A stretch of DNA of 11,475 nt from an uncultured Thermoguttaceae bacterium (GTDB lineage Bacteria; Planctomycetota; Planctomycetia; Pirellulales; Thermoguttaceae): assembly GCA_934725735.1 (NCBI GenBank), contig CAKVCP010000069.1, positions 1-11,475 on the forward strand, given 5' to 3'. The notes beneath the pieces were generated by a model. The model saw only the letters and a program-made list of their open reading frames with translations. It was not told where the DNA came from and did not search any database. Positions within the stretch are counted from its first letter, which is position 1. Each line of letters starts with the position of its first letter. This document shows positions 1-6,927 of this stretch, piece after piece. Made by a program: the position numbers and the translations under genes.

Positions 1-1016
1 CATATGACGCGATGAAGAAATACGTCGACTACATGACGTCTCGACGCCATGACGACGGCCTTCTTTACCACGGCTTGGGCGATTGGGTTCCCGTGAAAAC
101 CGTAACCCCCGTCGAGGCGGTCGTGACGGGCTTCTACTATGTTGACGCGAACGTTGTGTCGCAAACGGCGAAACTCCTTGGAAAAACGGAAGACGCGGAG
201 AAATACGCCGCGCTTGCGTCCAAGATTCGCGACGATTATAACGCGGTTCTATATAAGGGAGACGGCGTTTATACCAATGGCGGTCAGACCGCTCAGAGTT
301 GTCCGATTCACCAGGGTTTCACTCGCGCGCTCTCTCAAGAGGATCAGCAAGCGGTCGTTGCTCGACTTGTTGAAAGCGTCGAAAAGGAGAATAATCATTT
401 CGACGTCGGGATCCTCGGCATGAAGTACGTCCTTCGTTCGCTCGCGGAAAATGGACGCAACGATCTTGCGCTCGCTATGATGCTTCAGGAAGATCGTCCG
501 GCGGTCTCCGATTGGATTAAGCGCGGCGCCGGCACCCTTTGGGAAGACTGGGGCGAAGGCTCCTCGCGCAATCATATCATGTTCGGCGACTTTAGCGCGT
601 GGTACTATCAGTCGTTAGCAGGTCTCAAGCTTGCGGGCGCTCCGGACGTCGTGGTCGCTGAAACGGATCCGAGCGCCGTTGCGTTCAAACATTTTGTCGT
701 CGAGCCTAAGACGCGCAAGAATGAACGACCCGCTCCCGGTCGCGAATCGTTGAAGCGAGTTGCCGCGTCGATCGTCACGCCTTACGGCAAAGCGTCTTCT
801 TCATGGCGCGTTGACGAAAACGCCGATTCGATTCGCTATGAAATCGAAGTTCCCTTCAACACGACGGCTACCGTGATCCTTCCTTGCGAGGCTGGATATG
901 AGTGCCAAGCGCTTGATGGAAGCGAATCGGCGAAGAGAGCGTCGAGCGAGGACGGCGACGTCGCGGTCTTTGAAGTCGGTTCCGGCGTATGGAGCTTCGC
1001 TGTGACGAAGAAATAA
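1..1016 (+). CDS. Alpha-L-rhamnosidase, GH78 family (5' end missing)
   Basis: GH78 enzymes hydrolyse terminal alpha-L-rhamnose from plant polysaccharides, glycosides or bacterial glycans. The reading frame is already open at the left edge (first full codon at 3), so the ATG at 12 is internal and the N-terminal domains and start lie outside the window. Counting from that Met, the end of the (alpha/alpha)6 barrel is recognisable: HGLGDW (20-25) and GAGTLWEDWGEGSSRNHIMFG (172-192), which matches the family's TLWE...SRNH.MFG signature. Glu178 of TLWE (codon 543-545) is the likely catalytic base by family analogy. Residues from about 225 to 334 fit the C-terminal beta-sandwich of bacterial rhamnosidases, including TPYGKASSSW near 257. 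The gene ends with TAA and is followed by a hairpin and then a symporter on the same strand. The family is confident; the exact substrate cannot be read from the sequence. Confidence 0.93.
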   Translation, partial: YDAMKKYVDYMTSRRHDDGLLYHGLGDWVPVKTVTPVEAVVTGFYYVDANVVSQTAKLLGKTEDAEKYAALASKIRDDYNAVLYKGDGVYTNGGQTAQSCPIHQGFTRALSQEDQQAVVARLVESVEKENNHFDVGILGMKYVLRSLAENGRNDLALAMMLQEDRPAVSDWIKRGAGTLWEDWGEGSSRNHIMFGDFSAWYYQSLAGLKLAGAPDVVVAETDPSAVAFKHFVVEPKTRKNERPAPGRESLKRVAASIVTPYGKASSSWRVDENADSIRYEIEVPFNTTATVILPCEAGYECQALDGSESAKRASSEDGDVAVFEVGSGVWSFAVTKK

Positions 1017-1082
1017 GGCGATCCGCAAAGGGTTGTCAACAGGGACGCCGCGTCGAAAGGCTCGGCGTTTCTTTCCGTTTAA

Positions 1083-1120
1083 AGACCGCTGTGTTTGGAG
1101 ACGGCGGTCTCTTCTTCCTT
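1083..1120 (+). terminator. Terminator-like hairpin after the rhamnosidase
   Basis: AGACCGCTGT (1083-1092) pairs with ACGGCGGTCT (1101-1110) to give a 10-bp stem with one G-U pair and an 8-base loop. The tail is pyrimidine-rich (CTTCTTCCTTCCC) and not a clean T run, so termination may be partial. If it is leaky, the symporter would be expressed at a lower level from the rhamnosidase transcript. I saw no convincing separate promoter for the symporter in the 132-base gap. Confidence 0.5.
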
Positions 1121-1148
1121 CCCAATAATGACAACGGGGTTCAAACAG

Positions 1149-3023
1149 ATGGCTCCTTCTCTTCATGCAGTCGATTATCTGGTCTTGGCCGTTTTTTTTC
1201 TTTCGACCGTCTACATCGGTTGGCGGACGATGCGCAAAGCCGGAAAAGATTCTTCTGAATTTTTCCTTTCAGGCCGCTCAACACCCTGGTGGCTCCTCGG
1301 TTTTTCACTTGTGGCCACCACTTTTTCCGCCGATACGCCGAACCTTGTGACGGATATCGTTCGACAGAACGGGGTAGCAGGCAACTGGGTTTGGTGGGCG
1401 TTTCTTCCCGCCGGTTTAACGACCGTTTTTATCTATGCCAAATTATGGCGTAAACTTGGCGTGATGACCGACATCGAGTTCTACGAGATTCGCTACAGCG
1501 GGAAATCAGGCGCTTTTGTACGAGGATTCCGGACTCTTTATTTAGGCTTTTGCGTCAATACGTTGATAATGGCGTCCGTGACCCTGGCGATCGTCAAAAT
1601 ATTCGGCGTTATGCTCGGTTTTTCCCAGCTAACGACGATTCTTGTCGCGGGTAGTGCGACCGTCTTCTTCACGACGATCGGCGGCTTTTCCGCAGTTCTT
1701 TGGGCCGACTTCGTTTTGTTTATTATCGCGATGGCCGGTAGCATTATCGCCGCAATCGTTGCGGTCAACCTTCCCGCAGTAGGGGGATTGCACGAGCTTT
1801 TGACGAATGAGCAAGTTGCGGAGAAGCTTTCTTTTTTCCCCGATTTTAACGATACGATGGCGGTAGTAACCCTCCTCGTGACGCCCCTTGCCATCCAGTG
1901 GTGGAGCTCGTGGTATCCTGGGGCGGAACCTGGCGGCGGTAGTTATACCGCGCAGCGAATGCTTGCCGCGAAAACTCCCGGTCACGCCGTCGGCGCCACG
2001 CTCTTCTTTAATATCTGCCACTACGCGGTGCGTCCGTGGCCGTGGATTCTCGTCGCCTTAGCGTCTATCGTTGTTTTCCCCGACCTCGACTCGCTTCATG
2101 AAGCGTTTCCAAACGTGAAACAAGTTGGTCACGATATGGCGTATCCCGCGATGATGACGCTTCTTCCACACGGAATTTTCGGACTTGTCGTCGCGTCTCT
2201 CTTCGCCGCCTATATGTCGACCATCGCGACTCATCTCAACCTGGGTTCGTCCTATATGGTGAACGATTTCTACAAGCGATTTATCAATCCTTCGGCGCCG
2301 GAAAAGAAACTTGTTTTCATTGGCCGAGTCTGGACCGTTCTTTTTATGGCGCTCGCTTGCGGTATGGCGTTCTTCCTACAAAGCGCCCTCGACGCTTTCA
2401 TGATCCTCCTCTCCGTTGGCGCAGGGACAGGGCTCCTCTTCTTGATTCGCTGGTTCTGGTGGCGGTTAAACGCGTATAGCGAAATCGCGGCGATGTGTTT
2501 CGCATTTCCGCTCGCGTGCTTCTTCCAGTTTTATGATTTCAAATCCGAGCTATTGAATAATTCCAGCATCCAGTTGATCCTCAGCGTGGCGATTACTACG
2601 TGCGGCTGGCTTCTCGTGACCTTCTTGACTCCTCCAGACGATAAAGAAACGCTGCGCGAATTTGTCCGAAGAACGCGCGCGGGCGGCCCCGGATGGCGCA
2701 AGGTCTATGAGGAAGCGGAGAAAGAGGGCGTTTCCCTTGAGGGCGCCCATGATAAATGGCCGGTTCCCTTCGGTATATTGTGCAGCGTTTTGGGATGCGC
2801 TGCAATTTATGCGGCTCTTTTTGGCGTCGGAGCGATCATCTACGGCAACGTTTGTTCCGGTTCCATTTTGCTCGTTTGTTCGTTGATTACGGGCGTTCTC
2901 CTCTTCTACGCGTGGCGAAAGCTTGAAGCGATTTCGAAGGAAAACGAAGAGGCGCCTCCGTTACGACGACTGCGGAGAACTGATTGCCATTTGCTGATGA
3001 AAAAGAAAAACGGACGCGGTTGA
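1149..3023 (+). CDS. Sodium:solute symporter (SSS family)
   Basis: This is an inner-membrane transporter of the SSS family, which couples sodium entry to uptake of sugars, sialic acid, amino acids or similar solutes. The ATG at 1149 gives 624 residues, with about 13-14 hydrophobic segments. The first helix follows a short leader (VDYLVLAVFFLSTVYIG, about 7-23). Family-like features follow: FFLSGRSTPWW (about 38-48), FSADTPNLVTD (59-69) and EFYEIRY (110-116), then a Gln-Trp-Trp segment before the PGAEPGGG loop near 258-266. A hydrophilic cytoplasmic stretch precedes the last two helices. A GGGG about 10 bases upstream may serve as ribosome binding site. The ATG at 1128 is an alternative start; a TTG at 1095 falls in the hairpin loop and is unlikely. 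Placement suggests uptake of rhamnose or sialic acid, but the substrate is inference. Its stop codon lies in the loop of the downstream terminator. Confidence 0.92.
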   Translation: MAPSLHAVDYLVLAVFFLSTVYIGWRTMRKAGKDSSEFFLSGRSTPWWLLGFSLVATTFSADTPNLVTDIVRQNGVAGNWVWWAFLPAGLTTVFIYAKLWRKLGVMTDIEFYEIRYSGKSGAFVRGFRTLYLGFCVNTLIMASVTLAIVKIFGVMLGFSQLTTILVAGSATVFFTTIGGFSAVLWADFVLFIIAMAGSIIAAIVAVNLPAVGGLHELLTNEQVAEKLSFFPDFNDTMAVVTLLVTPLAIQWWSSWYPGAEPGGGSYTAQRMLAAKTPGHAVGATLFFNICHYAVRPWPWILVALASIVVFPDLDSLHEAFPNVKQVGHDMAYPAMMTLLPHGIFGLVVASLFAAYMSTIATHLNLGSSYMVNDFYKRFINPSAPEKKLVFIGRVWTVLFMALACGMAFFLQSALDAFMILLSVGAGTGLLFLIRWFWWRLNAYSEIAAMCFAFPLACFFQFYDFKSELLNNSSIQLILSVAITTCGWLLVTFLTPPDDKETLREFVRRTRAGGPGWRKVYEEAEKEGVSLEGAHDKWPVPFGILCSVLGCAAIYAALFGVGAIIYGNVCSGSILLVCSLITGVLLFYAWRKLEAISKENEEAPPLRRLRRTDCHLLMKKKNGRG

Positions 3024-3039
3024 ATGCGTCCGTTTTTTT
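3006..3039. terminator. Bidirectional intrinsic terminator shared by symporter and sialidase
   Basis: AAAAACGGACGC (3006-3017) and GCGTCCGTTTTT (3026-3037) form a perfect 12-bp stem with an 8-base loop, followed by a seven-T run on the plus strand (3033-3039). On the minus strand the hairpin is followed by TTTTTCTTTTT, so it can end both converging transcripts. The plus-strand TGA (3021-3023) sits in the loop. Confidence 0.92.
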
Positions 3040-3050
3040 GTTGGAGTTTC

Positions 3051-4622
3051 TCATTCGGCGACGAGCGGAATGTCTGCGACGCCGATTTGTTGGAAGAGGA
3101 GGCCGCCGCTCGTTTCGTAAAAGATTCCGAGATTTCCTTCGTCCATCTTAACGAGACATGAGTATCCAAGGGAGCCGGGACAGTATATTGTCAGTTCATG
3201 CGTCCACGTTTTTCCTTCGTCTTCGCTCAGTCGCACGGTCAGATTGACGCGCCCCTTTTGGGATTTCGGGTTGGCAAAGGCTAACAAGTCGGAATCGTCC
3301 CCCTCAGCGGTTGATTTTACAAGGAGAAGACTTCCTTGGCACACTGGTTCGATAAGCGTATTGCCAGAGGTCGAATGTTCTTGCCATGTTTCGCCTAAAT
3401 CGCGAGTGACGGCGACCGCGCGGAACTTGTCGGATAGATGGCGCATATTGAGCATTAGCGAATCGTCTTTGAGTTGAACAACTTGCGCTTCGCAGGTTTT
3501 CGGATGGGCGCCTTTACCGACGTTCCAGGTTACGCCATGGTCTTTGCTCCAGAGTAACGTAGAGTAGAAAACGCCTTGGCTATCGATGAATTGAGCAGGG
3601 AAGACGAGTGTTCCGTCGCGAAGGACGATTCCGTTTCCGGGCCCTTGGAAAACGAGTTTCCAATCCTTGTTGGGAGCGGCGGCGTCCGTGATATCGAGAG
3701 GTTCGCTCCATGTTTCTCCTTCGTCGTCGCTATAGGCGAGAACGAGTCTGGGAGACGAACCGCTCTTGAGTCCAGGCTCCGAGTTCCAAAGTCCTTTCCC
3801 TTCATGAGCCCAAAGGGCGGCAACCCACAGGCGTCCATTTGCAGGATCGACAAGGATGGAAGGATCGCCCGCGCCCTCTTTCGCGGGATCTTCGCCGTCA
3901 AAATCGACGACGGGTTTCATTTCCGTCCATGTTTTTCCGTTGTCGAAACTGCGACTACACATAACGTCTATGTCGGCGGGTAGGTCAGGGAAGCCTCTCC
4001 ATCGAGCGTCGTAAACGGCGACTAGGGTTCCCTTGGGCGTTTTTACTATTCCAGGAATGCGATATTGAGCGACGTTATCCCATCCCGAGTCTCTCACCAG
4101 AGTTGCGAAACGGTATTCTAAAGGCGCGTCCTGACAGTAGATTTTTTTCTCTTCGAAGGAGACGCTTTGTATTCCAAAGTCAATTTTGACGTCAGGAGCG
4201 GCGTTTTTCGAAGGGAAGCCCCAGATTGACAATTCGCCCCCGGCGTTGGAATCTGATTCTATAAAGAGAGGTATTTGAGTAGGATTCGTCGGACGATTGC
4301 TATCGCTGTCGAAGACTCCGGCAGCGTCAAATGAGGCGACGACTTTCCCATTGAGGCGCGCCTCGAGTCGCGATAAGTATTTTGGTTCGGAAACCGTCGC
4401 AACAATTGAAGAAGGAGTTGCGTCTACGTCAAATTTCTGAAGTAGCGTCGCGCGTTCTTCGCCTTGCGAGGTTTGAACAATAGGGGTTTGTGGGGCCTTT
4501 AACTTGAGCGATATTTTTTCGACGTCTTGGGCGGAGAGGTGTGGAAGAATCGCGAACGACGCGAGAAGAGAAAAGAGGCGAAATCCGCGCGCGACGACTC
4601 TTGGATAGTTTATAAGCCGCAT
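3051..4622 (-). CDS. Secreted exo-alpha-sialidase (neuraminidase), GH33
   Basis: Sialidases release terminal sialic acid from glycoproteins and glycolipids. The chosen start at 4622 has AAAGGAG six bases upstream and yields 523 residues with a Sec signal peptide ending near LSAQ (about 29-32). Residues about 36-155 fit a BNR-associated N-terminal beta domain. The six-bladed propeller then begins with YRIPGIV (187-193, first triad Arg188). Five Asp boxes are visible: SFDNGKTW (225), SDDEGETW (298), SKDHGVTW (359), TRDLGETW (406) and SEDEGKTW (466). By comparison with known sialidases, Glu378 (CEAQVVQL), Arg394 (NMRH), Arg458 (GRVNL) and Tyr487 (GYSCLVKM) complete the active site, and the acid/base Asp lies at 217 or 219. 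Nothing essential is missing, so the enzyme should be active. It is monocistronic, with its own upstream promoter candidate and a shared 3' terminator. Confidence 0.95.
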   Translation of the reverse strand: MRLINYPRVVARGFRLFSLLASFAILPHLSAQDVEKISLKLKAPQTPIVQTSQGEERATLLQKFDVDATPSSIVATVSEPKYLSRLEARLNGKVVASFDAAGVFDSDSNRPTNPTQIPLFIESDSNAGGELSIWGFPSKNAAPDVKIDFGIQSVSFEEKKIYCQDAPLEYRFATLVRDSGWDNVAQYRIPGIVKTPKGTLVAVYDARWRGFPDLPADIDVMCSRSFDNGKTWTEMKPVVDFDGEDPAKEGAGDPSILVDPANGRLWVAALWAHEGKGLWNSEPGLKSGSSPRLVLAYSDDEGETWSEPLDITDAAAPNKDWKLVFQGPGNGIVLRDGTLVFPAQFIDSQGVFYSTLLWSKDHGVTWNVGKGAHPKTCEAQVVQLKDDSLMLNMRHLSDKFRAVAVTRDLGETWQEHSTSGNTLIEPVCQGSLLLVKSTAEGDDSDLLAFANPKSQKGRVNLTVRLSEDEGKTWTHELTIYCPGSLGYSCLVKMDEGNLGIFYETSGGLLFQQIGVADIPLVAE

Positions 4623-4628
4623 GAGAAA

Positions 4629-4635
4629 CTCCTTT
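4629..4635 (-). promoter_or_regulatory. Ribosome binding site of the sialidase
   Basis: Minus-strand AAAGGAG lies six bases before the ATG at 4622. It decides that start over an in-frame ATG 40 codons upstream, and the chosen start also places the signal peptide at the N terminus. Confidence 0.8.
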
Positions 4636-4674
4636 CTGGAAATGATAAGAGCGTTCTGAAAAGCGTATGTGTTC

Positions 4675-4703
4675 ATTCTATAGAGAAAAAAGCCCGACGG
4701 CAA
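4675..4703 (-). promoter_or_regulatory. Candidate sigma70-type promoter of the sialidase
   Basis: On the minus strand TTGCCG (4698-4703) is followed after 17 bases by TAGAAT (4675-4680). The match is moderate. It lies downstream of the rubrerythrin terminator, as a separate sialidase transcript would need, and would leave a 5' leader of roughly 45 bases. Confidence 0.4.
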
Positions 4704-4727
4704 GGATGCGCTAGAGAGTGATTCATA

Positions 4728-4774
4728 TAAAAAAACTTCCAACTCAATTCATGAAAAAATTTAGCTGGAAGTTT
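4728..4774 (-). terminator. Intrinsic terminator of the rubrerythrin gene
   Basis: Read on the minus strand, AAACTTCCAGCT (4763-4774) pairs with AGTTGGAAGTTT (4733-4744), a 12-bp stem with one G-U pair and an 18-base loop, followed by a run of seven T (plus-strand A at 4729-4735). On the plus strand the G-U pair becomes an A-C mismatch, so it is better suited to the minus-strand transcript. Confidence 0.82.
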
Positions 4775-4817
4775 ATAATTACGCTCGGATCAATCTATGG
4801 GGATTAGATCGAAAGAA

Positions 4818-5378
4818 TCATTCGTTGAAGAATCTCTTGAGGAGACCAACGAAACCGCAACCGTGGCGAGCTTCGTCTTTAGCCATTTCATGAACGGTGT
4901 CATGGATGGCGTCATAACCAAGTTTCTTGGCGCGAGCGGCGAGTTCGAACTTGCCAGCGCAAGCGCCCGCTTCAGCTTCAGCGCGCATCTTGAGGTTGGT
5001 TTTGGTGTCGGCAGTGACGACTTCGCCGAGGAGTTCAGCGAACTTGGAGGCATGTTCAGCTTCTTCGAAAGCGTAACGTTTGTAGGCTTCCGCGATTTCC
5101 GGATAGCCTTCGCGGTCAGCCTGACGGCTCATCGCAAGGTACATACCAACTTCGGTGCACTCAGCGGTAAAGTTTTCGCGGAGACCTTCAACGACTTCAG
5201 CGTCTTCAACTTTGCCGTCGCCGATCGCGTGAACGGTGGCGTAACCGGTCGCGGCGGTTGCAGCTTGTTCTTGGAATTTGGAAGCGGGAGCTCCACACTG
5301 CGGACACTTAGCCGGAGCGGCGTCGCCTTCATAAACGTAACCACAAACTTTGCAGATGAACTTTTTCTTCGTAGACAT
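4818..5378 (-). CDS. Rubrerythrin with N-terminal rubredoxin domain ('reverse' type)
   Basis: Rubrerythrins are cytoplasmic non-haem iron proteins that reduce hydrogen peroxide in anaerobes and microaerophiles, drawing electrons through a rubredoxin-type centre. This 186-residue protein has the rubredoxin domain first: CxxCG at Cys9/Cys12 and CPxCG at Cys25/Cys28. The four-helix ferritin-like domain follows (about 58-180). Candidate di-iron ligands are Glu73 or Glu76, the ExxH at Glu106-His109 (EEAEH), Glu136, and the ExxH at Glu169-His172 (DEARH). This order is the reverse of classical rubrerythrin, where rubredoxin is C-terminal. There is no signal peptide. GAGAAAGG precedes the ATG by about eight bases. 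Codons such as ACC, GCT, GGT and CCG are more frequent than in the neighbours, which suggests high expression. It has its own terminator and promoter candidates, so it is probably monocistronic and unrelated to the sugar genes. Confidence 0.94.
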   Translation of the reverse strand: MSTKKKFICKVCGYVYEGDAAPAKCPQCGAPASKFQEQAATAATGYATVHAIGDGKVEDAEVVEGLRENFTAECTEVGMYLAMSRQADREGYPEIAEAYKRYAFEEAEHASKFAELLGEVVTADTKTNLKMRAEAEAGACAGKFELAARAKKLGYDAIHDTVHEMAKDEARHGCGFVGLLKRFFNE

Positions 5379-5420
5379 GTTTCAGGCCTTTCTCACAAAA
5401 AGGAACGCTATAGGCGCCCG

Positions 5421-5448
5421 ATTATAACGCGACGTTCACCGTCTCCAA
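5421..5448 (-). promoter_or_regulatory. Candidate promoter of the rubrerythrin gene
   Basis: On the minus strand a perfect TATAAT (5421-5426) is preceded, after 16 bases, by TTGGAG (5443-5448). It would start transcription about 37 bases before the ATG. The -35 is weak, which fits an activated or regulated promoter. The -35 overlaps one arm of the palindrome at 5446-5460. Confidence 0.5.
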
Positions 5449-5505
5449 ACGCCGCGTTTGTTTTACGAATCGTCAACGTTTGTCGGAATAGTCCGCTCCA
5501 AACGC
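5443..5505. repeat. Direct repeat CTCCAAACGC and clustered CAAACG/CGTTTG motifs
   Basis: CTCCAAACGC occurs at 5443-5452 and again at 5496-5505. The hexamer CAAACG or its complement appears four times in about 60 bases (5446, 5455, 5477, 5499), all just upstream of the rubrerythrin gene. The clustering suggests several binding sites for one regulator. Confidence 0.45.
5446..5460. promoter_or_regulatory. Perfect palindrome overlapping the rubrerythrin -35 (operator candidate)
   Basis: CAAACGC (5446-5452) and GCGTTTG (5454-5460) are perfect 7-bp inverted arms around one central base. The position over the -35 box is where a repressor or activator would bind. It does not resemble the PerR or Fur consensus that I know, so the regulator is unidentified. 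Confidence 0.4.
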
Positions 5506-5552
5506 TAAACGTTACTATACAAATAGCTCCAATGATGGACTTATTTTCAACG

Positions 5553-5561
5553 ATTATACCA
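5553..5561 (-). promoter_or_regulatory. Alternative extended -10 promoter element toward rubrerythrin
   Basis: The minus strand reads TGGTATAAT, a perfect -10 with the TGn extension, which can work without a good -35. It would give a leader of about 170 bases before rubrerythrin. A second distant minus-strand candidate is TTGCAA, 16 bases, TAAAAT (5648-5675). Confidence 0.35.
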
Positions 5562-5748
5562 CAAATTCTTTTTTAGATGGTAGTCCAAGTTAAAAATAAC
5601 GCCCATGAAAGAGAGATTTTTTGCCATTGTTGTCATTGAACACTTTGATTTTATGTATTATTTAGTACATTGCAATAGTAAAAATTAAAATTTTTGTCGT
5701 TCCGCGATCTTTAATTGTCTCTCAATTCGACATAAGGATCGGCGGTTT

Positions 5749-5777
5749 TTGACCTGCGTTGCAAGTTCTGATATAAT
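5749..5777 (+). promoter_or_regulatory. Strong sigma70-type promoter of the GH43/GH32 operon
   Basis: TTGACC (5749-5754) is separated by 17 bases from a perfect TATAAT (5772-5777). This is the best promoter match in the window. The predicted start is near 5784, giving a leader of about 40 bases before the GH43 gene. Confidence 0.8.
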
Positions 5778-5784
5778 CGAGGAA

Positions 5785-5798
5785 ATTGACAAGTCAAT
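5785..5798. promoter_or_regulatory. Palindromic operator candidate at the operon start site
   Basis: ATTGAC (5785-5790) and GTCAAT (5793-5798) are perfect inverted arms around AA, directly at or after the predicted transcription start. A bound repressor here would block the strong promoter, consistent with substrate-induced sugar genes. No regulator gene lies in the window. Confidence 0.45.
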
Positions 5799-5811
5799 AC
5801 AAATAGTCGTC

Positions 5812-5819
5812 AAAGGAGG
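5812..5819 (+). promoter_or_regulatory. Ribosome binding site of the GH43 gene
   Basis: AAAGGAGG is a near-perfect Shine-Dalgarno sequence with a short four-base gap to the ATG at 5824. It decides that start over an upstream in-frame TTG at 5749, which is part of the -35 box. Confidence 0.8.
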
Positions 5820-5823
5820 CGGT

Positions 5824-6885
5824 ATGAATAGGAATGAACCCACCAATCTTTCCCACCCGACGAGGCGGAATTTTTTGAAGGTCGCCCTTTGCGCGTCGAC
5901 GTCATTCTTGATTGGCGACGCCATAACGAGCGTGGCGTATTCCGCTGAAAAGAACTTCCATAATCCTATTTTTCCCGCAATTGCCGCTGATCCCGAGGTT
6001 TTATTTTCGCAAAAAAACGGTCGAGTTTACATTTATCCTACCGGAAACCTTCCTGGGGCGAAAGAGCCGGGCTTTACCGTCTGGTCAAGCGATAATCTTG
6101 TCGATTGGAAATGCGAGGGCTATGTCCTGCGCAAATCTGATATTCACTGGGAGGATTGTAAATTTTGGGCGCCCTCCATTCTCGAGAGAAAAGGGGACGA
6201 CGGCGTCTATCGATATTATTTTTACTACTGCGCCAATGAGAAAATCGGCGTAGCCGTTGGCGAAGACCCCGTCGGCCCCTTTGTCGACGTCGGGGAAATC
6301 ATCGGACATGACCTTCGCCCTCAAGGGCGCGGAGGCGTCGAGATCGATCCGTTCGTCTTTGCCGATCCCGCGTCGGGTAAAACGTACCTCTATTGGGGCA
6401 ATTCCTACTTGTGCGTCGCTGAGCTAGACGACTCTTTAACCGCGATCAAAAAGGAGACGATTCGAGATATTACTCCTGAGAATTTTTTTGAAGGAACGTA
6501 CGTCTTCTACCGCAATGGTCTGTATTATCTGACCTGGTCCAAAAATCCAACGTGGGATCCAAACTATGAAGTCTGGTGCGCGACTTCCAATTCTCCTCTA
6601 GGCCCCTTCAAAAGCCAGGAGAAGAACCCCGTGATCCTTTCGAAACGCCCCGAAAAGGATATCCTGGGCCCCGGTCATCATTCCTTTTTGTTTCTTCCCA
6701 ACGGCGAAAACTATATTTTTTATCACCGCCTAGTCGTTCCCCACAAAAGTCAGAGTTATTCGCGTCAAGTTTGCCTTGATCGCTTCGAATTTGCCCCCGA
6801 CGGTTCGATTTTGCCAATCGAACCAACGCATGAAGGCGTATCCAAGCCAGTTGATTTGAAAAGTTTGGCGTCATCGCGTCAATAG
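5824..6885 (+). CDS. GH43-type glycoside hydrolase with Tat signal peptide
   Basis: GH43 enzymes are five-bladed propellers that cleave arabinofuranosides, xylosides or galactans. The 353-residue protein starts with a twin-arginine leader, TRRNFLKVALCAS (13-25, Arg14-Arg15), and is therefore probably exported folded. Catalytic features fit GH43: Asp56 in AADPEV (base), WAPSI (115-119), Asp175 in EIDPFVFAD (pKa modulator), Glu223 in FEGTYVFYRNG (acid), and GPGHHSF (282-288) with the conserved His pair. The length is that of a single catalytic domain without binding modules. It is the first gene of the operon: a strong promoter and palindrome lie upstream, and 42 bases separate it from the next gene. 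Subfamily and substrate (arabinan, xylan or a galactan) cannot be decided by eye. Confidence 0.88.
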   Translation: MNRNEPTNLSHPTRRNFLKVALCASTSFLIGDAITSVAYSAEKNFHNPIFPAIAADPEVLFSQKNGRVYIYPTGNLPGAKEPGFTVWSSDNLVDWKCEGYVLRKSDIHWEDCKFWAPSILERKGDDGVYRYYFYYCANEKIGVAVGEDPVGPFVDVGEIIGHDLRPQGRGGVEIDPFVFADPASGKTYLYWGNSYLCVAELDDSLTAIKKETIRDITPENFFEGTYVFYRNGLYYLTWSKNPTWDPNYEVWCATSNSPLGPFKSQEKNPVILSKRPEKDILGPGHHSFLFLPNGENYIFYHRLVVPHKSQSYSRQVCLDRFEFAPDGSILPIEPTHEGVSKPVDLKSLASSRQ

Positions 6886-6927
6886 TTGAATATTTGCTCG
6901 AGAATTAGCGTCGTAGTGGAGTAGGTT

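Larger units (their letters stand above)
5379..5823. other. Divergent intergenic regulatory region (445 bases, no gene)
   Basis: No convincing coding frame, tRNA or known riboswitch is visible. The left third holds rubrerythrin control signals. The middle (about 5581-5700) is strikingly AT-rich: only 12 of the 60 bases at 5641-5700 are G or C, and that stretch includes ATGTA (5654-5658) and TACAT (5667-5671), a short inverted repeat. The right third holds the promoter and operator candidate of the hydrolase operon. Confidence 0.7.

Noticed and set aside
1095..1148. TTG start at 1095 for the symporter
   Set aside because: It lies in the loop of the terminator-like hairpin and has no ribosome binding site; the first membrane helix follows naturally from the ATG at 1149.
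4623..4742. N-terminal extension of the sialidase to an in-frame ATG at 4742
   Set aside because: It would begin inside the rubrerythrin terminator, put 40 residues before the signal peptide, and ignore the well-placed AAAGGAG before 4622.
4797..5576. Long plus-strand open frame opposite rubrerythrin (259 codons)
   Set aside because: It mirrors the codon pattern of the rubrerythrin gene on the other strand, its product resembles nothing I know, and it crosses the rubrerythrin promoter region.
5749..5823. TTG start at 5749 for the GH43 protein
   Set aside because: This TTG is the -35 box of the operon promoter, upstream of the predicted transcript start, and would bury the Tat leader.
5379..5823. 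Riboswitch, tRNA, small RNA gene or CRISPR repeats in the divergent region
   Set aside because: I saw no cloverleaf, no known aptamer consensus and no regularly spaced repeats; the short repeats are better explained as protein-binding sites.
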